The position numbers and the translations under genes are program-made. This document shows, in pieces, positions 18,267-26,932 of a DNA stretch of 64,000 bases. Below the pieces are notes generated by a model that was not told where the DNA came from, did not search any database, and saw only the letters and a list, made by a program, of their open reading frames with translations. Where the stretch lies: the NCBI RefSeq assembly GCF_001705235.1, contig NZ_MCGV01000001.1, positions 2,356,001 to 2,420,000 on the forward strand, read 5' to 3'. This DNA comes from Clostridium pasteurianum (GTDB lineage: Bacteria > Bacillota > Clostridia > Clostridiales > Clostridiaceae). The number at the start of each line of letters is the position of its first letter. Position 1 is the first letter of the stretch.

Positions 18267-19073
18267 ATGTTAAAAAAGGTTTTTTCACTATCAATTGTAC
18301 TATGCCTAACGGCTTCCATTTTCACAGGATGTGGTTCAGCAGCTTCTACGTCTAATAAGGATGATTCCCTTGATAGGGTTAAAAAGGCAGGCCAAATCGT
18401 AATTGGAATAGACGATACTTATCCACCAATGGAATTTAAGGACAAGGCTACAGGTAAAGTTTCTGGCTTTGATATAGATATGGCAAATGCTATAGCTAAG
18501 AAACTTGGTGTAAAAACTAAATTTGTTCCTAATTCGTTTGACGGTATTTTTCTTGCTTTAAATTCAAAAAAATTTGATATTGTGCATTCATCTATAAGTA
18601 TAACGGATGAGAGAAAGAAGACTATGATATTTTCAGACCCATATATATATGGGGGAAATGCAATATTTGTAAAGAAAGATGATAATACAATTAAAAGTGA
18701 AAAAGATTTTACAGGTAAAACTATAGGTTGTGAAGTTGGAACTACAGCTCAAGATGTTTTATCTAAGATTTCAGGAATAAAAGAAATTAAAAAATACAAT
18801 GCTATGACTGATGCATATTTGGATTTACAGAATGGAAGGATAGCAGCGGTTGTAAGTGACCCTATGGTTGGAGATTATTACAATGTTACGGATCCTGGGA
18901 AATTTAAGAAACTAAAATCATCTCTTACTAAAGAACCTATAGGTGTTGCATTTAGAAAAAAAGACAAGGCTTTAAGAGATGCTTATAATAAAGCAATAAA
19001 GGAACTTAAAGCAGATGGAACATTGTCAAAGTTATCTAAGAAATGGTTTGGCGAAGATGTTTATGCTGAATAA
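18267..19073 (+). CDS. Amino-acid ABC transporter binding lipoprotein
   Basis: A 268-residue SBP family 3 protein. ATG 18267 lies 6 bases after AGAGGTG; GTG 18258 is inside the RBS. Lipobox FTGC gives Cys22. VIGIDDTYPPMEFKDKATG, then GFDIDMANAIAKKLG is the family signature for polar amino acids. It is the first gene of a three-gene operon. The substrate could be cystine, glutamine or another polar amino acid; the sequence alone does not decide. Confidence 0.9.
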   Translation: MLKKVFSLSIVLCLTASIFTGCGSAASTSNKDDSLDRVKKAGQIVIGIDDTYPPMEFKDKATGKVSGFDIDMANAIAKKLGVKTKFVPNSFDGIFLALNSKKFDIVHSSISITDERKKTMIFSDPYIYGGNAIFVKKDDNTIKSEKDFTGKTIGCEVGTTAQDVLSKISGIKEIKKYNAMTDAYLDLQNGRIAAVVSDPMVGDYYNVTDPGKFKKLKSSLTKEPIGVAFRKKDKALRDAYNKAIKELKADGTLSKLSKKWFGEDVYAE

Positions 19074-19118
19074 TAAAAACTAGCTTGATTAAGCAGCGTT
19101 AATTGGAGGAATTTTTTA

Positions 19119-19766
19119 ATGGATATAAGCTCTTTAAATAAAGTAATTCCAGTACTTATTGATGGTACACGTATTACTTTGCTTCTTACTTGTTTTTCAA
19201 TAGTTATTGGATGTATTATAGGAACTATTATAGCTATGTTTAAAACTTCATCATTTAAAGTGTTAAGGCTAATAGGTAAGTTTTATACATGGATTTTAAG
19301 AGGAACACCACTTTTGTTACAATTATATGTTTTTTATTATGGACTTCCAGCTTTAGGCGTTACCCTTACTCCTACACAGGCAGCGATATTGGGGTTAAGC
19401 TTAAATTCAGGAGCATATATTGCAGAAATAATAAGAGGAGGAATACTAGCTATTGATAAGGGGCAATTTGAAGCCTCAAAAGCATTAGGGTTAACATATG
19501 GTCAGACTATGAGACGAATTATATTACCTCAAGCTATTAGAGTAGTAATTCCACCTTGTGGTAATGAATTCATAGCTATGATAAAAGATACTTCCCTAGT
19601 TTCAGTAATTACTATGGAAGAACTTTTAAGAAAGGCTCAACTCTTAGTTTCGGCTTCTGGTGATGCGGTTACTCCATATTTATTTGCAGGAATAATGTAT
19701 CTTCTAATGACTACTGTATTTACTGGACTATTTTCAAAATTAGAGAAAAAATTATCTGTATACTAA
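19119..19766 (+). CDS. Amino-acid ABC transporter permease
   Basis: A 215-residue HisM/GlnP-type permease with an N-terminal membrane segment, the RGTPLLLQLYVFYYGLP motif, and the EAA loop FEASKALGLTYGQTMRRIIL. There is only one permease gene, so a homodimer is expected. It is 12 bases upstream of the ATPase gene. Confidence 0.93.
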   Translation: MDISSLNKVIPVLIDGTRITLLLTCFSIVIGCIIGTIIAMFKTSSFKVLRLIGKFYTWILRGTPLLLQLYVFYYGLPALGVTLTPTQAAILGLSLNSGAYIAEIIRGGILAIDKGQFEASKALGLTYGQTMRRIILPQAIRVVIPPCGNEFIAMIKDTSLVSVITMEELLRKAQLLVSASGDAVTPYLFAGIMYLLMTTVFTGLFSKLEKKLSVY

Positions 19767-19778
19767 GGAGTGTTTTAT

Positions 19779-20510
19779 ATGTTAATGGTAGAAGCCAAAA
19801 ATTTAACCAAATCTTTTGGTAAGCTGACAGTTTTTAAGGATTTGAATGTTAGCATTTCTAAAGGGGAAGTACTTGTTATAATAGGACCATCTGGTTCAGG
19901 TAAGAGTACTCTTTTAAGATGTTTAAATCACCTTGAAGAGCCAGACGGCGGTGAAGTTATTATCGAAGGACAGCCTTTAGATAATAAAAATAGAAAACAG
20001 TATAGGGAAACAATAGAAAAGATGGGCATGGTTTTTCAAAATTACAACCTATTCCCACATATGACTGTGCTTCAAAATGTAATGGAAGCCCCAATAACAG
20101 TTAAAAAGGAAAACAAAGAAGAAGTACGTAAAAGAGCTGAAAAGTTAATTGAAAAAGTTGGACTTAGTGATAAGCTTGATGTATATCCTTCAAAATTATC
20201 AGGAGGTCAAAAGCAGAGGGTTGCTATAGCTAGAGCACTTTGTATGCAACCAGATATAATGCTATTTGACGAACCAACGTCTGCATTAGATCCAGAACTT
20301 GTAGGTGAGGTATTAAACGTAATGAAAGAGCTTGCTGAAGAAGGAATGACAATGGCGGTTGTAACTCATGAGATGGGCTTTGCACGTGAAGTTGCTGATA
20401 GAGTAATATTCATGGATGGCGGAAAAATAGTGGAGGAGAGTACTCCTGAAGAGATATTCTCTAATCCAAAAGAAGAGAGAACTAAAGCGTTTTTGAATAA
20501 AATATTATAG
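19779..20510 (+). CDS. Amino-acid ABC transporter ATPase
   Basis: A 243-residue GlnQ/ArtP-type ATPase with Walker [11 protein letters not shown]-loop [11 protein letters not shown], signature LSGGQKQR, Walker [14 protein letters not shown] and VTHEMG. ATG 19779 is 8 bases after AAGGAG. A terminator follows the stop codon. This ATPase could also serve the ATPase-less system at 45539-47013. Confidence 0.94.
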   Translation: MLMVEAKNLTKSFGKLTVFKDLNVSISKGEVLVIIGPSGSGKSTLLRCLNHLEEPDGGEVIIEGQPLDNKNRKQYRETIEKMGMVFQNYNLFPHMTVLQNVMEAPITVKKENKEEVRKRAEKLIEKVGLSDKLDVYPSKLSGGQKQRVAIARALCMQPDIMLFDEPTSALDPELVGEVLNVMKELAEEGMTMAVVTHEMGFAREVADRVIFMDGGKIVEESTPEEIFSNPKEERTKAFLNKIL

Positions 20511-20515
20511 AAAGT

Positions 20516-20566
20516 ATACCCATAGCACATACACCAAGAGTGTTGTACTATGGGTATTATATTTTA
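20516..20566 (+). terminator. Terminator of amino-acid ABC operon
   Basis: ATACCCATAG pairs with CTATGGGTAT around a 22-base loop, followed by a T-rich tract. It may also act on trpP transcripts coming from the other side. Confidence 0.75.
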
Positions 20567-20591
20567 TATAATCATAATAAAATTTGTTAAT

Positions 20592-21107
20592 TCATTTGGT
20601 AGTATGAAACACTACTGCTTTACCACGCTGTACAGCTAAAAATATTATTACAGCTACTATTGTATTTATAATTGTTGCAGGAAGTACGACTGCCATAAAT
20701 AATGCTTTAAAACTGGCAGGTAATCCTACAATTATCAGTGCTGAGCCTAAAAATACTCCTCCACTTATAACAGTTCCAATTAAAGTTGTTCCTATTATTT
20801 GTATTTTATTATTTAATTTATTTCTTAAAGGTTTTAATGCTATAAATATTACGGTTGTAGTAACAATTCTGTCTATTATATTAGGTAATTGCCCTCCTGG
20901 GAATGTAGTGGTTGCAGCTGCAAGTAGTCCTGCTATAATACCTGAGCTTATGCATGTTTTGTAGTCATCATTGATTATTATAATTATAAATAACATTGCT
21001 AGTGAGAAGTCAGGCTTCATGCCTAAAAATATAGGCGGTGTAATTTGATGTAAAACAACACCTATGGCTAAAAATAAAGAATTAATAACTAGTTTTCTTA
21101 AATTCAT
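20592..21107 (-). CDS. trpP: Tryptophan transporter TrpP
   Basis: A 171-residue integral membrane protein with about five hydrophobic segments. Stretches such as IGVVLHQITPPIFLGMKPD and AATTTFPGGQLPNIID match my memory of Bacillus TrpP (YhaG), a tryptophan permease. A tryptophan T-box leader upstream agrees. RBS AGGAG precedes ATG 21107. Confidence 0.85.
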   Translation of the reverse strand: MNLRKLVINSLFLAIGVVLHQITPPIFLGMKPDFSLAMLFIIIIINDDYKTCISSGIIAGLLAAATTTFPGGQLPNIIDRIVTTTVIFIALKPLRNKLNNKIQIIGTTLIGTVISGGVFLGSALIIVGLPASFKALFMAVVLPATIINTIVAVIIFLAVQRGKAVVFHTTK

Positions 21108-21237
21108 AATAATGCACTCCTTTTTATAATAAAATCACTGTATTCTTAGTATTCAGATATTTCAGAAAATATATGTTTTAGGTAAATAAATAATTTTACG
21201 TTAATTTTAAATGTTGTTTAAGATAAAAAATTATAAA

Positions 21238-21276
21238 TAAAAAAACTCCGCCCTAATTGATAAGATTAGGACGGAG
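21238..21276 (-). terminator. T-box terminator before trpP
   Basis: On the minus strand, CTCCGTCCTAAT pairs with ATTAGGGCGGAG and a T-run follows. It is the off state of the T-box. Confidence 0.9.
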
Positions 21277-21512
21277 ATACTTTCCGTGGTACCACCTAAA
21301 TTATGTTTAAAAAACATCGCTCTTTTCAAGTACTAGCATACTTTATCCGTTGTAACGTACGGCAAACGTTAACCACTACTCTCCATTTGGATTTCGATTT
21401 ACTCCTCGAAGGTCCATTCACCACCAATTATTGTACTAGGATCACACCATCCCCAGCTCTCTTAAACTAAATTTTATGGCTACTCTTCCTCGTCAAAGGA
21501 TTTAATTGAATT
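21240..21512 (-). promoter_or_regulatory. T-box leader (tryptophan specifier) of trpP
   Basis: The minus strand carries the T-box core AGGTGGTACCACGG (21297-21284), a terminator and, upstream, a Stem I with AGAGAGCTGGGG and GGTGTGATCC elements. The specifier loop reads GAA-TGG-ACC, giving the codon UGG (Trp). Uncharged tRNA-Trp should favour antitermination and raise trpP expression. Confidence 0.9.
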
Positions 21513-21518
21513 ATATTT

Positions 21519-21547
21519 ATTGTAACAGTATAATTTTAACTTGTCAA
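21519..21547 (-). promoter_or_regulatory. Promoter of trpP T-box leader
   Basis: TTGACA (21547-21542), a 17-base spacer and TACAAT (21524-21519) on the minus strand. Confidence 0.8.
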
Positions 21548-21575
21548 TATAGTTTTATAAAATTTTGATACTTTA

Positions 21576-22784
21576 TTATTTATTACAATTTGAAAGGGAA
21601 TTTTTCTTATTGTATATTGCAAAACATAAAATTCCAAATACTAGCATTAAGGCACTGAAGTTAAAGACCCATTTATATCCAAGTGAAGAAGCAACAACTC
21701 CACCAATTAAAGGACCTACACCTTGACCAACATTAGCACCAATAAAAAACGTGCTTGAAGCCAATCCTCTCTTTTCACTTCCCATTATATGAAAACATTC
21801 TGCTTGTAGTGCAGGCTGAGCAAATCCTTGTCCAAATGCTTTAAAAATTGCAGCCAAGATTATCATCCAAAGAACATTTCCATGACCTAGAAATAAGGCC
21901 TCCATAATGCCGCATAGTAAGGCTGGATATAAAACAGTTGCAAGTCCTTTTTTATCATACAGTTTTCCAGATATGGGTCTTGTAAAAATAAGAAACAATG
22001 CATTTACTACAAAATACATTCCAACTCCAGCTATCTTACGCTGTTCACCCATTAAAACCAAAAATGAGGTAACAAGACCATTTCCCATAAAAAAGAGACC
22101 GCCGAAAAATGACAATGGTAATACTTCAAATGCTATAATATCTTTTAAATGAATAGAAGGTTTTTTGGTTACAGCATTCTTTTTAGCGACCTTACTCCTG
22201 TTAGGTAAAAAGTTCATAAAAATAGCAGCTACTATTATAAGTATTGCTGATACCATAAAGGTTTTAGAAATTCCAAATTTATTTGAAGCTTCTATTCCTA
22301 TTTCAGGTCCAAAGGCGGTTGCAATAATCTGGCTGATTCCAAGGTATCCTATGCCTTCGCCCATTCTTTCTTTTGGTATAAACTCTATTGCCCAGGCAAC
22401 GCTAGTAGCACTGGTAATACTAAAACTGGCTCCATGAAGTATTCTAAAGAAAATTACGACTCCAATATTAGGTGCCAAACTATAGCCTAAGGTTGCTATA
22501 CCATTTATAAAAGTTCCTATTATCATTACATATTTTTTGCTTGTTCTATCAGTAAGTATTCCACCAAATGGTCCAATAAATAATGCGGTAATTGAAAATA
22601 GACCTACAATTACACCTGCCATACTTAAGGAAGCTCCCAGGCCTATGGAGTACTTTGACAGCAGCGGATAAACAAGATAAAAGGCTAAAAATGTAAGTGT
22701 ACTGATTCCTAATAAACTAATAAAATTAATATTCCATAATTTTTTTTCTGTTTTTGTCTCTGAATCTAACTCTATTTCCTTCAT
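21576..22784 (-). CDS. MFS transporter (drug-efflux type)
   Basis: A 402-residue major facilitator with 12 predicted membrane segments and the loop 2-3 motif GGILTDRTSKK. It is clearly paralogous to the divergent MFS at 23010 (shared KYSIGLGASLSMAG-like and IGEGIGYLG-like stretches). The promoter lies in the long palindrome 22840-22891. The substrate is unknown. It ends shortly before the trpP T-box promoter, without an obvious terminator. Confidence 0.88.
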   Translation of the reverse strand: MKEIELDSETKTEKKLWNINFISLLGISTLTFLAFYLVYPLLSKYSIGLGASLSMAGVIVGLFSITALFIGPFGGILTDRTSKKYVMIIGTFINGIATLGYSLAPNIGVVIFFRILHGASFSITSATSVAWAIEFIPKERMGEGIGYLGISQIIATAFGPEIGIEASNKFGISKTFMVSAILIIVAAIFMNFLPNRSKVAKKNAVTKKPSIHLKDIIAFEVLPLSFFGGLFFMGNGLVTSFLVLMGEQRKIAGVGMYFVVNALFLIFTRPISGKLYDKKGLATVLYPALLCGIMEALFLGHGNVLWMIILAAIFKAFGQGFAQPALQAECFHIMGSEKRGLASSTFFIGANVGQGVGPLIGGVVASSLGYKWVFNFSALMLVFGILCFAIYNKKNSLSNCNK

Positions 22785-22812
22785 TTATAATTTCTCCCAT
22801 CCTCCATAAATA

Positions 22813-22828
22813 TGTTAGAAGTCTAACA
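22813..22828. promoter_or_regulatory. Second inverted repeat in MFS intergenic region
   Basis: TGTTAGA-AG-TCTAACA is a perfect 7-2-7 inverted repeat between the long palindrome and the minus-strand MFS start. It is a possible additional operator. Confidence 0.45.
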
Positions 22829-22839
22829 ATTTTAACATC

Positions 22840-22891
22840 TATAGGATATCACAATATAGTTGAATGGTCAACTATATTGTGATATCCTATA
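22840..22891. promoter_or_regulatory. Divergent promoter-operator in a perfect 24-base palindrome
   Basis: Two perfect 24-base arms surround ATGG (22864-22867). Each strand offers a TTGACC or TTGAAT -35, a 17-base spacer and TATCCT -10, so the two promoters are mirror images. The core TAGTTGA-N4-TCAACTA is the kind of dyad bound by MarR proteins; the marR gene at 24249 is the natural candidate. Binding is inferred. Confidence 0.65.
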
Positions 22892-23009
22892 AATATATAA
22901 AGTTAAATTATGGTTAATTAAAACAATTGGAATGGTGCTATTATCTAAAGGATATTTAAGTGCAATTTAAGCACCAGTTCTGGCTAAATTAAGAAAGGAT
23001 GAAACTTTA

Positions 23010-24221
23010 ATGAAGGAATCAGAGGAAGTAGAAAAGTTGTGGAACTCTTCATATATTTTAATGCTAATAATAAATGCACTAATTTTTATTGGTTTTACTA
23101 TGATGACACCAGTATTGCCTAAATATGCAATTAGTTTAGGGGCAACTATGTCGCTTGCAGGTTTAATTGCAGGTGTATTTGCCATTACATCCATTGCTAT
23201 TCGTCCATTTGCAGGATTTTCAACGGATAAATTTAATAAGAAAAAGTTGTTAATTATTTCAACTATTTTTTTGTCTCTTTCTGCACTAGGTTTAAGAATA
23301 TCAAATAATATGTATGCACTTTTTTTCTTTAGAATTGTTCAAGGTATATCATTTTCTATGAGCGTTACAGTAAATAATGCCCTTGCTACTAAATATATAC
23401 CCAAGGATAAAATAGGTGAAGGAATAGGATTTTTAGGGTTAGGCTATATTTTCGCAACGGCAATAAGTCCAAATCTTGGTCTTAAAATTTCATCGGGGTT
23501 TGGATTTAAATATGTATTTTATGCATCATGTGTTATTATTATGATTGCAGTATTTCTTATAACTAGAATTCCATATAAGGAGCCAATTAAAGAAACTTCT
23601 AGTGCAAGTAAATTTCAGATTAAAATTGATGATTTTTTCGATAAAAGATTAATTATTTTTGCTGTTCTTGCTTGTCTATTTACCTTCATGAATGGGGCTA
23701 TAGGAAGCTTCTTAGCTTTAATAGGTGATGAGAGACATATATCGAACATTGGTTACTATTTCACAGTAAATGCTATTGTAATTCTCATTATTAGACCTAT
23801 TTCAGGTAAAGTACTTGATAAAAAGGGCCTAGGAATTATAGCATTTCCGGCCTTTATCTTGGCAATAGTAGCAGCAGTATTACTAGGAAGTTCTAAGTCA
23901 CTTTGGATGATACTTTTGGCAGCAATTTTTTATGGAATTGGACAGAGTTCACTTTCTCCAGCACTGCAAGCTACATGTGTTAAAAAACTGGGACCTAGCC
24001 GAGTAGGGGTCGCAACAAGTACTTATTTTATCGGCTATGACGCTGGACAGGGATTAGGACCGATTATAGGTGGGACAATAGCAGGTAAGTTTGGATTAGC
24101 GCCTCTTTTTTATAGCTGTGGAGCTGTACTATTTGCTGGAGTAGTTATATACTATTTGTATTCATTAGGGGCAAGGCATAAAACTTTAAAAAGTAATGAA
24201 AATATGAAGAATATTAGTTAG
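23010..24221 (+). CDS. MFS transporter (drug-efflux type, paralogue)
   Basis: A 403-residue 12-segment MFS protein with AGFSTDKFNKKKL in loop 2-3 and a conserved RIVQGISFSMSVT. It is divergent from its paralogue at 21576-22784 and is followed 27 bases later by a MarR regulator. The arrangement suggests two exporters of related substrates under one repressor. Confidence 0.88.
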   Translation: MKESEEVEKLWNSSYILMLIINALIFIGFTMMTPVLPKYAISLGATMSLAGLIAGVFAITSIAIRPFAGFSTDKFNKKKLLIISTIFLSLSALGLRISNNMYALFFFRIVQGISFSMSVTVNNALATKYIPKDKIGEGIGFLGLGYIFATAISPNLGLKISSGFGFKYVFYASCVIIMIAVFLITRIPYKEPIKETSSASKFQIKIDDFFDKRLIIFAVLACLFTFMNGAIGSFLALIGDERHISNIGYYFTVNAIVILIIRPISGKVLDKKGLGIIAFPAFILAIVAAVLLGSSKSLWMILLAAIFYGIGQSSLSPALQATCVKKLGPSRVGVATSTYFIGYDAGQGLGPIIGGTIAGKFGLAPLFYSCGAVLFAGVVIYYLYSLGARHKTLKSNENMKNIS

Positions 24222-24248
24222 TTTAATGAATGATTATAAGGAGAAATT

Positions 24249-24686
24249 ATGAATAATAAAGCAATAGATTTAATTGGATTAAACGGCTGTTTATATAGAT
24301 GTGCCCAAACTTATTTTGATAGAGAGCTTAAAAAATTTAATCTTTCAATGGCAACTTATCCATATGTACTTTCATTAAGCAAAAATGAAGGAATAAATCA
24401 AAATGAAATAAGTAGAAAGCTTTATGTAGATAAGTCTATGTCTGCTAAATCTATTAAAAAGTTAATAAGTCTTGGATATGTACACAAAAAAGAAGACAAA
24501 GAAGATGCGAGGGCATATAAGCTTTACTTAACAGATAAAGCAAAAGACATAATTCCGCAAATACTAGAAGTTAGAGATAGATGGATTGATATTCTGTCAC
24601 AAGGTAGTGATGATGAAAAAATAGAAACTTCTATAGATTTCTTGTGGAAGGCTTTGGAAAACGGGAAAGATGAGCTGTCAAACTAA
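24249..24686 (+). CDS. MarR-family transcriptional regulator
   Basis: A 145-residue winged-helix regulator. The HTH is around NQNEISRKLYVDKSMSAKSI and the wing KKEDKEDARAYKLYLT carries the DxR pattern of MarR. RBS AAGGAG. Co-transcribed with the upstream MFS gene and probably the repressor acting at the palindrome 22840-22891. Confidence 0.92.
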   Translation: MNNKAIDLIGLNGCLYRCAQTYFDRELKKFNLSMATYPYVLSLSKNEGINQNEISRKLYVDKSMSAKSIKKLISLGYVHKKEDKEDARAYKLYLTDKAKDIIPQILEVRDRWIDILSQGSDDEKIETSIDFLWKALENGKDELSN

Positions 24687-24769
24687 TAACTACTAAATCA
24701 TATGCGCTAATGCATATGGTTTAACAATTTCTGAAGAGTATTATAAATAAATTTTGGTATAATAAAAAA

Positions 24770-24809
24770 CGACCTTAAGAATCATTAAATTTCTTAAAGC
24801 CGATTTTTT
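24770..24809. terminator. Terminator downstream of marR
   Basis: A 12-base stem with two mismatches and an 8-base loop, followed by TTTTTTT. It separates marR from the convergent beta-helix gene. A small CATATGC hairpin without T-run lies just upstream at 24699-24718. Confidence 0.75.
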
Positions 24810-24877
24810 TATTGAACTATTTTAACTTAAGAAGTTAATTGTGTTTCACATTTCACTAGAAGTACAGTTATCTTCTT

Positions 24878-26656
24878 TTAATAACGTGGAGATACTTTAA
24901 AATTATCCCATCTTGATGCATAATTTGTATACATACCAACCCTGCCTGAACTTATGCTGCTATCAGTAGCACTTATAATAGTATTTCCATTAACAGAAAC
25001 TGATAAGCTGCTTCCGTTACAAGTTAAAGCTAAGTGATGCCAAGTAAGAGTTGGATTAATTTTAGATTGCCATCCAAGGGTAGTCCAATTGCCATTTACG
25101 ACCTTATAAAGTGCAACACTATTATTACCTAATACTGCTACATAATAATTTTTCATATCAGATGATGCTCTTGCTACCAATCCAACATTATAGTCCCCAT
25201 TTGTGCCACTAACCATTTTCACGTCAGATTCTACACAATAATTGCTCCAAGAACACTCCCCTGTAAGAGATTTCATGCCAGTTGAAGATTGTCCATATTG
25301 TTCATAAGCAGTTTCACCATCTTGAACTTTTTCCCATAAACCTCCTTGAGTATCATAAGTATTATTAGCAAGTCCTTCAAAGTTATCGAATAGCAAATCA
25401 TAATCATAAGCTCCCATATCTTGATAAGGTGCCTCTCTTAATGTTCCTGAAAAATCATAAGTAGGTACATTGTTATCATTTGATCCAACTCCGGTTGTAT
25501 TACTATACCCATATACTCTAAAATTGCCTCCATTAGCATTTACGAATTGAGGATTTCCGTACACTCCATGAGCTTCTTCACCTCGGCTTCTAACATAAGA
25601 ATAAGTTAAACCACCTGTACCTATGTTACCATCTGTTTTCCAATAACAATTATAGTCAAATGAATTATTAAAATAGCTACTATTGGCTATTTCAACGGTT
25701 ATTATTGATCCGAATGAACCAAATATATTGTTTCTTAAAGTATTATTATATGAATTATCTATAAGATATACATCGCACTCATAGTTATTATAAAAAGTAT
25801 TATTATACACTTTATTGTCTGTAGCATAATATCCTAAAATAAGACCTTGTCTGTGACTGTTATAAAGTATATTATTATATATGTTACAATTTTTACCTCC
25901 GCTTGGTGCACCCCATAATTGTATACAACTTCCTGTTACATCATGAATTTTATTTGCTTCTATAGTCCAATCATGTGCGCCATATCCTATATATATTCCA
26001 TGATCATTATGGTTATCCTTTATAAGCCCTATGTTATAAATTTGGCAGTTTTTAACATCACAATTATATACATTACCGTTACCTAAAATACCCTCAGCCC
26101 CAGCAGTAGAAGCTTTACTATACTCAATGTCATGTGCTTTCAAATTAGTTAAATTAAAATTATGATCTACCGAAGAATTATTTACTCCATTTAACCATAC
26201 ACCTGCACCTTGATATGTGCTAAACTCTATACCGTCAATATTCCAAAAAGATGAATTTTGAAATTCAAATCCATGATCATATGGACTAGAACTGATACTA
26301 CCTCCACCTATCATAACAACTTTTTCATTATTATAATTTTTTATAGTGTAATAATTATTTGCAGATCCATTATATCCATTTATATTAACTTCTTCTTGAT
26401 ATGTACCTCCTCTTATGCATAGAGTATCTCCTGGATTCAATAGTTTAACACCTGCATTTATCGTTCTTAAAGGTTGATCTATAGTTCCAGAATTAAAATC
26501 TGAACCACTGGTTGAGACATAATAAGTTGTTCTTTGAGCTTTTACTGAGATACTTCCACTTAATATACCAATACCTGTTATAAGTAAAAACATAAAAAAA
26601 GTCATTGCTGTTTTTTTGAAAAAATTTTTCGTTATAATACTTTTTTTGAATTTCAT
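24878..26656 (-). CDS. Secreted right-handed beta-helix protein with C-terminal lectin-like domain
   Basis: A 592-residue exported protein. ATG 26656 follows a GGGGG RBS by 8 bases; TTG 26671 was rejected. Residues 1-40 are a signal peptide ending VKA. About residues 45-420 have many NN/N-rich turns (NKVYNNTFYNN, NCNIYNNILYN) typical of a parallel beta-helix as in pectate lyases or DUF1565-type proteins. About 430-592 resemble a concanavalin A-like jelly roll. It probably acts on or binds a cell-surface or plant polysaccharide; catalytic residues are not identified. Confidence 0.8.
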   Translation of the reverse strand: MKFKKSIITKNFFKKTAMTFFMFLLITGIGILSGSISVKAQRTTYYVSTSGSDFNSGTIDQPLRTINAGVKLLNPGDTLCIRGGTYQEEVNINGYNGSANNYYTIKNYNNEKVVMIGGGSISSSPYDHGFEFQNSSFWNIDGIEFSTYQGAGVWLNGVNNSSVDHNFNLTNLKAHDIEYSKASTAGAEGILGNGNVYNCDVKNCQIYNIGLIKDNHNDHGIYIGYGAHDWTIEANKIHDVTGSCIQLWGAPSGGKNCNIYNNILYNSHRQGLILGYYATDNKVYNNTFYNNYECDVYLIDNSYNNTLRNNIFGSFGSIITVEIANSSYFNNSFDYNCYWKTDGNIGTGGLTYSYVRSRGEEAHGVYGNPQFVNANGGNFRVYGYSNTTGVGSNDNNVPTYDFSGTLREAPYQDMGAYDYDLLFDNFEGLANNTYDTQGGLWEKVQDGETAYEQYGQSSTGMKSLTGECSWSNYCVESDVKMVSGTNGDYNVGLVARASSDMKNYYVAVLGNNSVALYKVVNGNWTTLGWQSKINPTLTWHHLALTCNGSSLSVSVNGNTIISATDSSISSGRVGMYTNYASRWDNFKVSPRY

Positions 26657-26871
26657 TTGCAAAACCCCCAATGTATTTTATATTAAAATCATTATACCAT
26701 ATAATACAATAATGTTAAAAAATGTATTAAAAACTATTTAATTCAAGATAATAGTTAACTTTCTCTTTAATTTTTTCATTTTGATACCATTATAGGAGCA
26801 CTTCTATAAGAATTATTGGTTCTTGAAAAACTATAATAAAATTAATATAAGGGTAATTTAAAAGATAAATA

Positions 26872-26901
26872 TTGATAAACGTCTAATAAATATGCGATAA
26901 T
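26872..26901 (+). promoter_or_regulatory. Promoter of aguA-aguB
   Basis: TTGATA (26872-26877), an 18-base spacer and GATAAT (26896-26901). The rest of 26657-26932 is AT-rich with nothing else recognised. Confidence 0.5.
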
Positions 26902-26932
26902 ATTATTATATTGTTAAATACAGGAGGCGATT

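Noticed and set aside
22840-22891. Terminator reading of the long palindrome
   Set aside because: It lies between divergent gene starts, has no T-run, and contains promoter-like hexamers on both strands.
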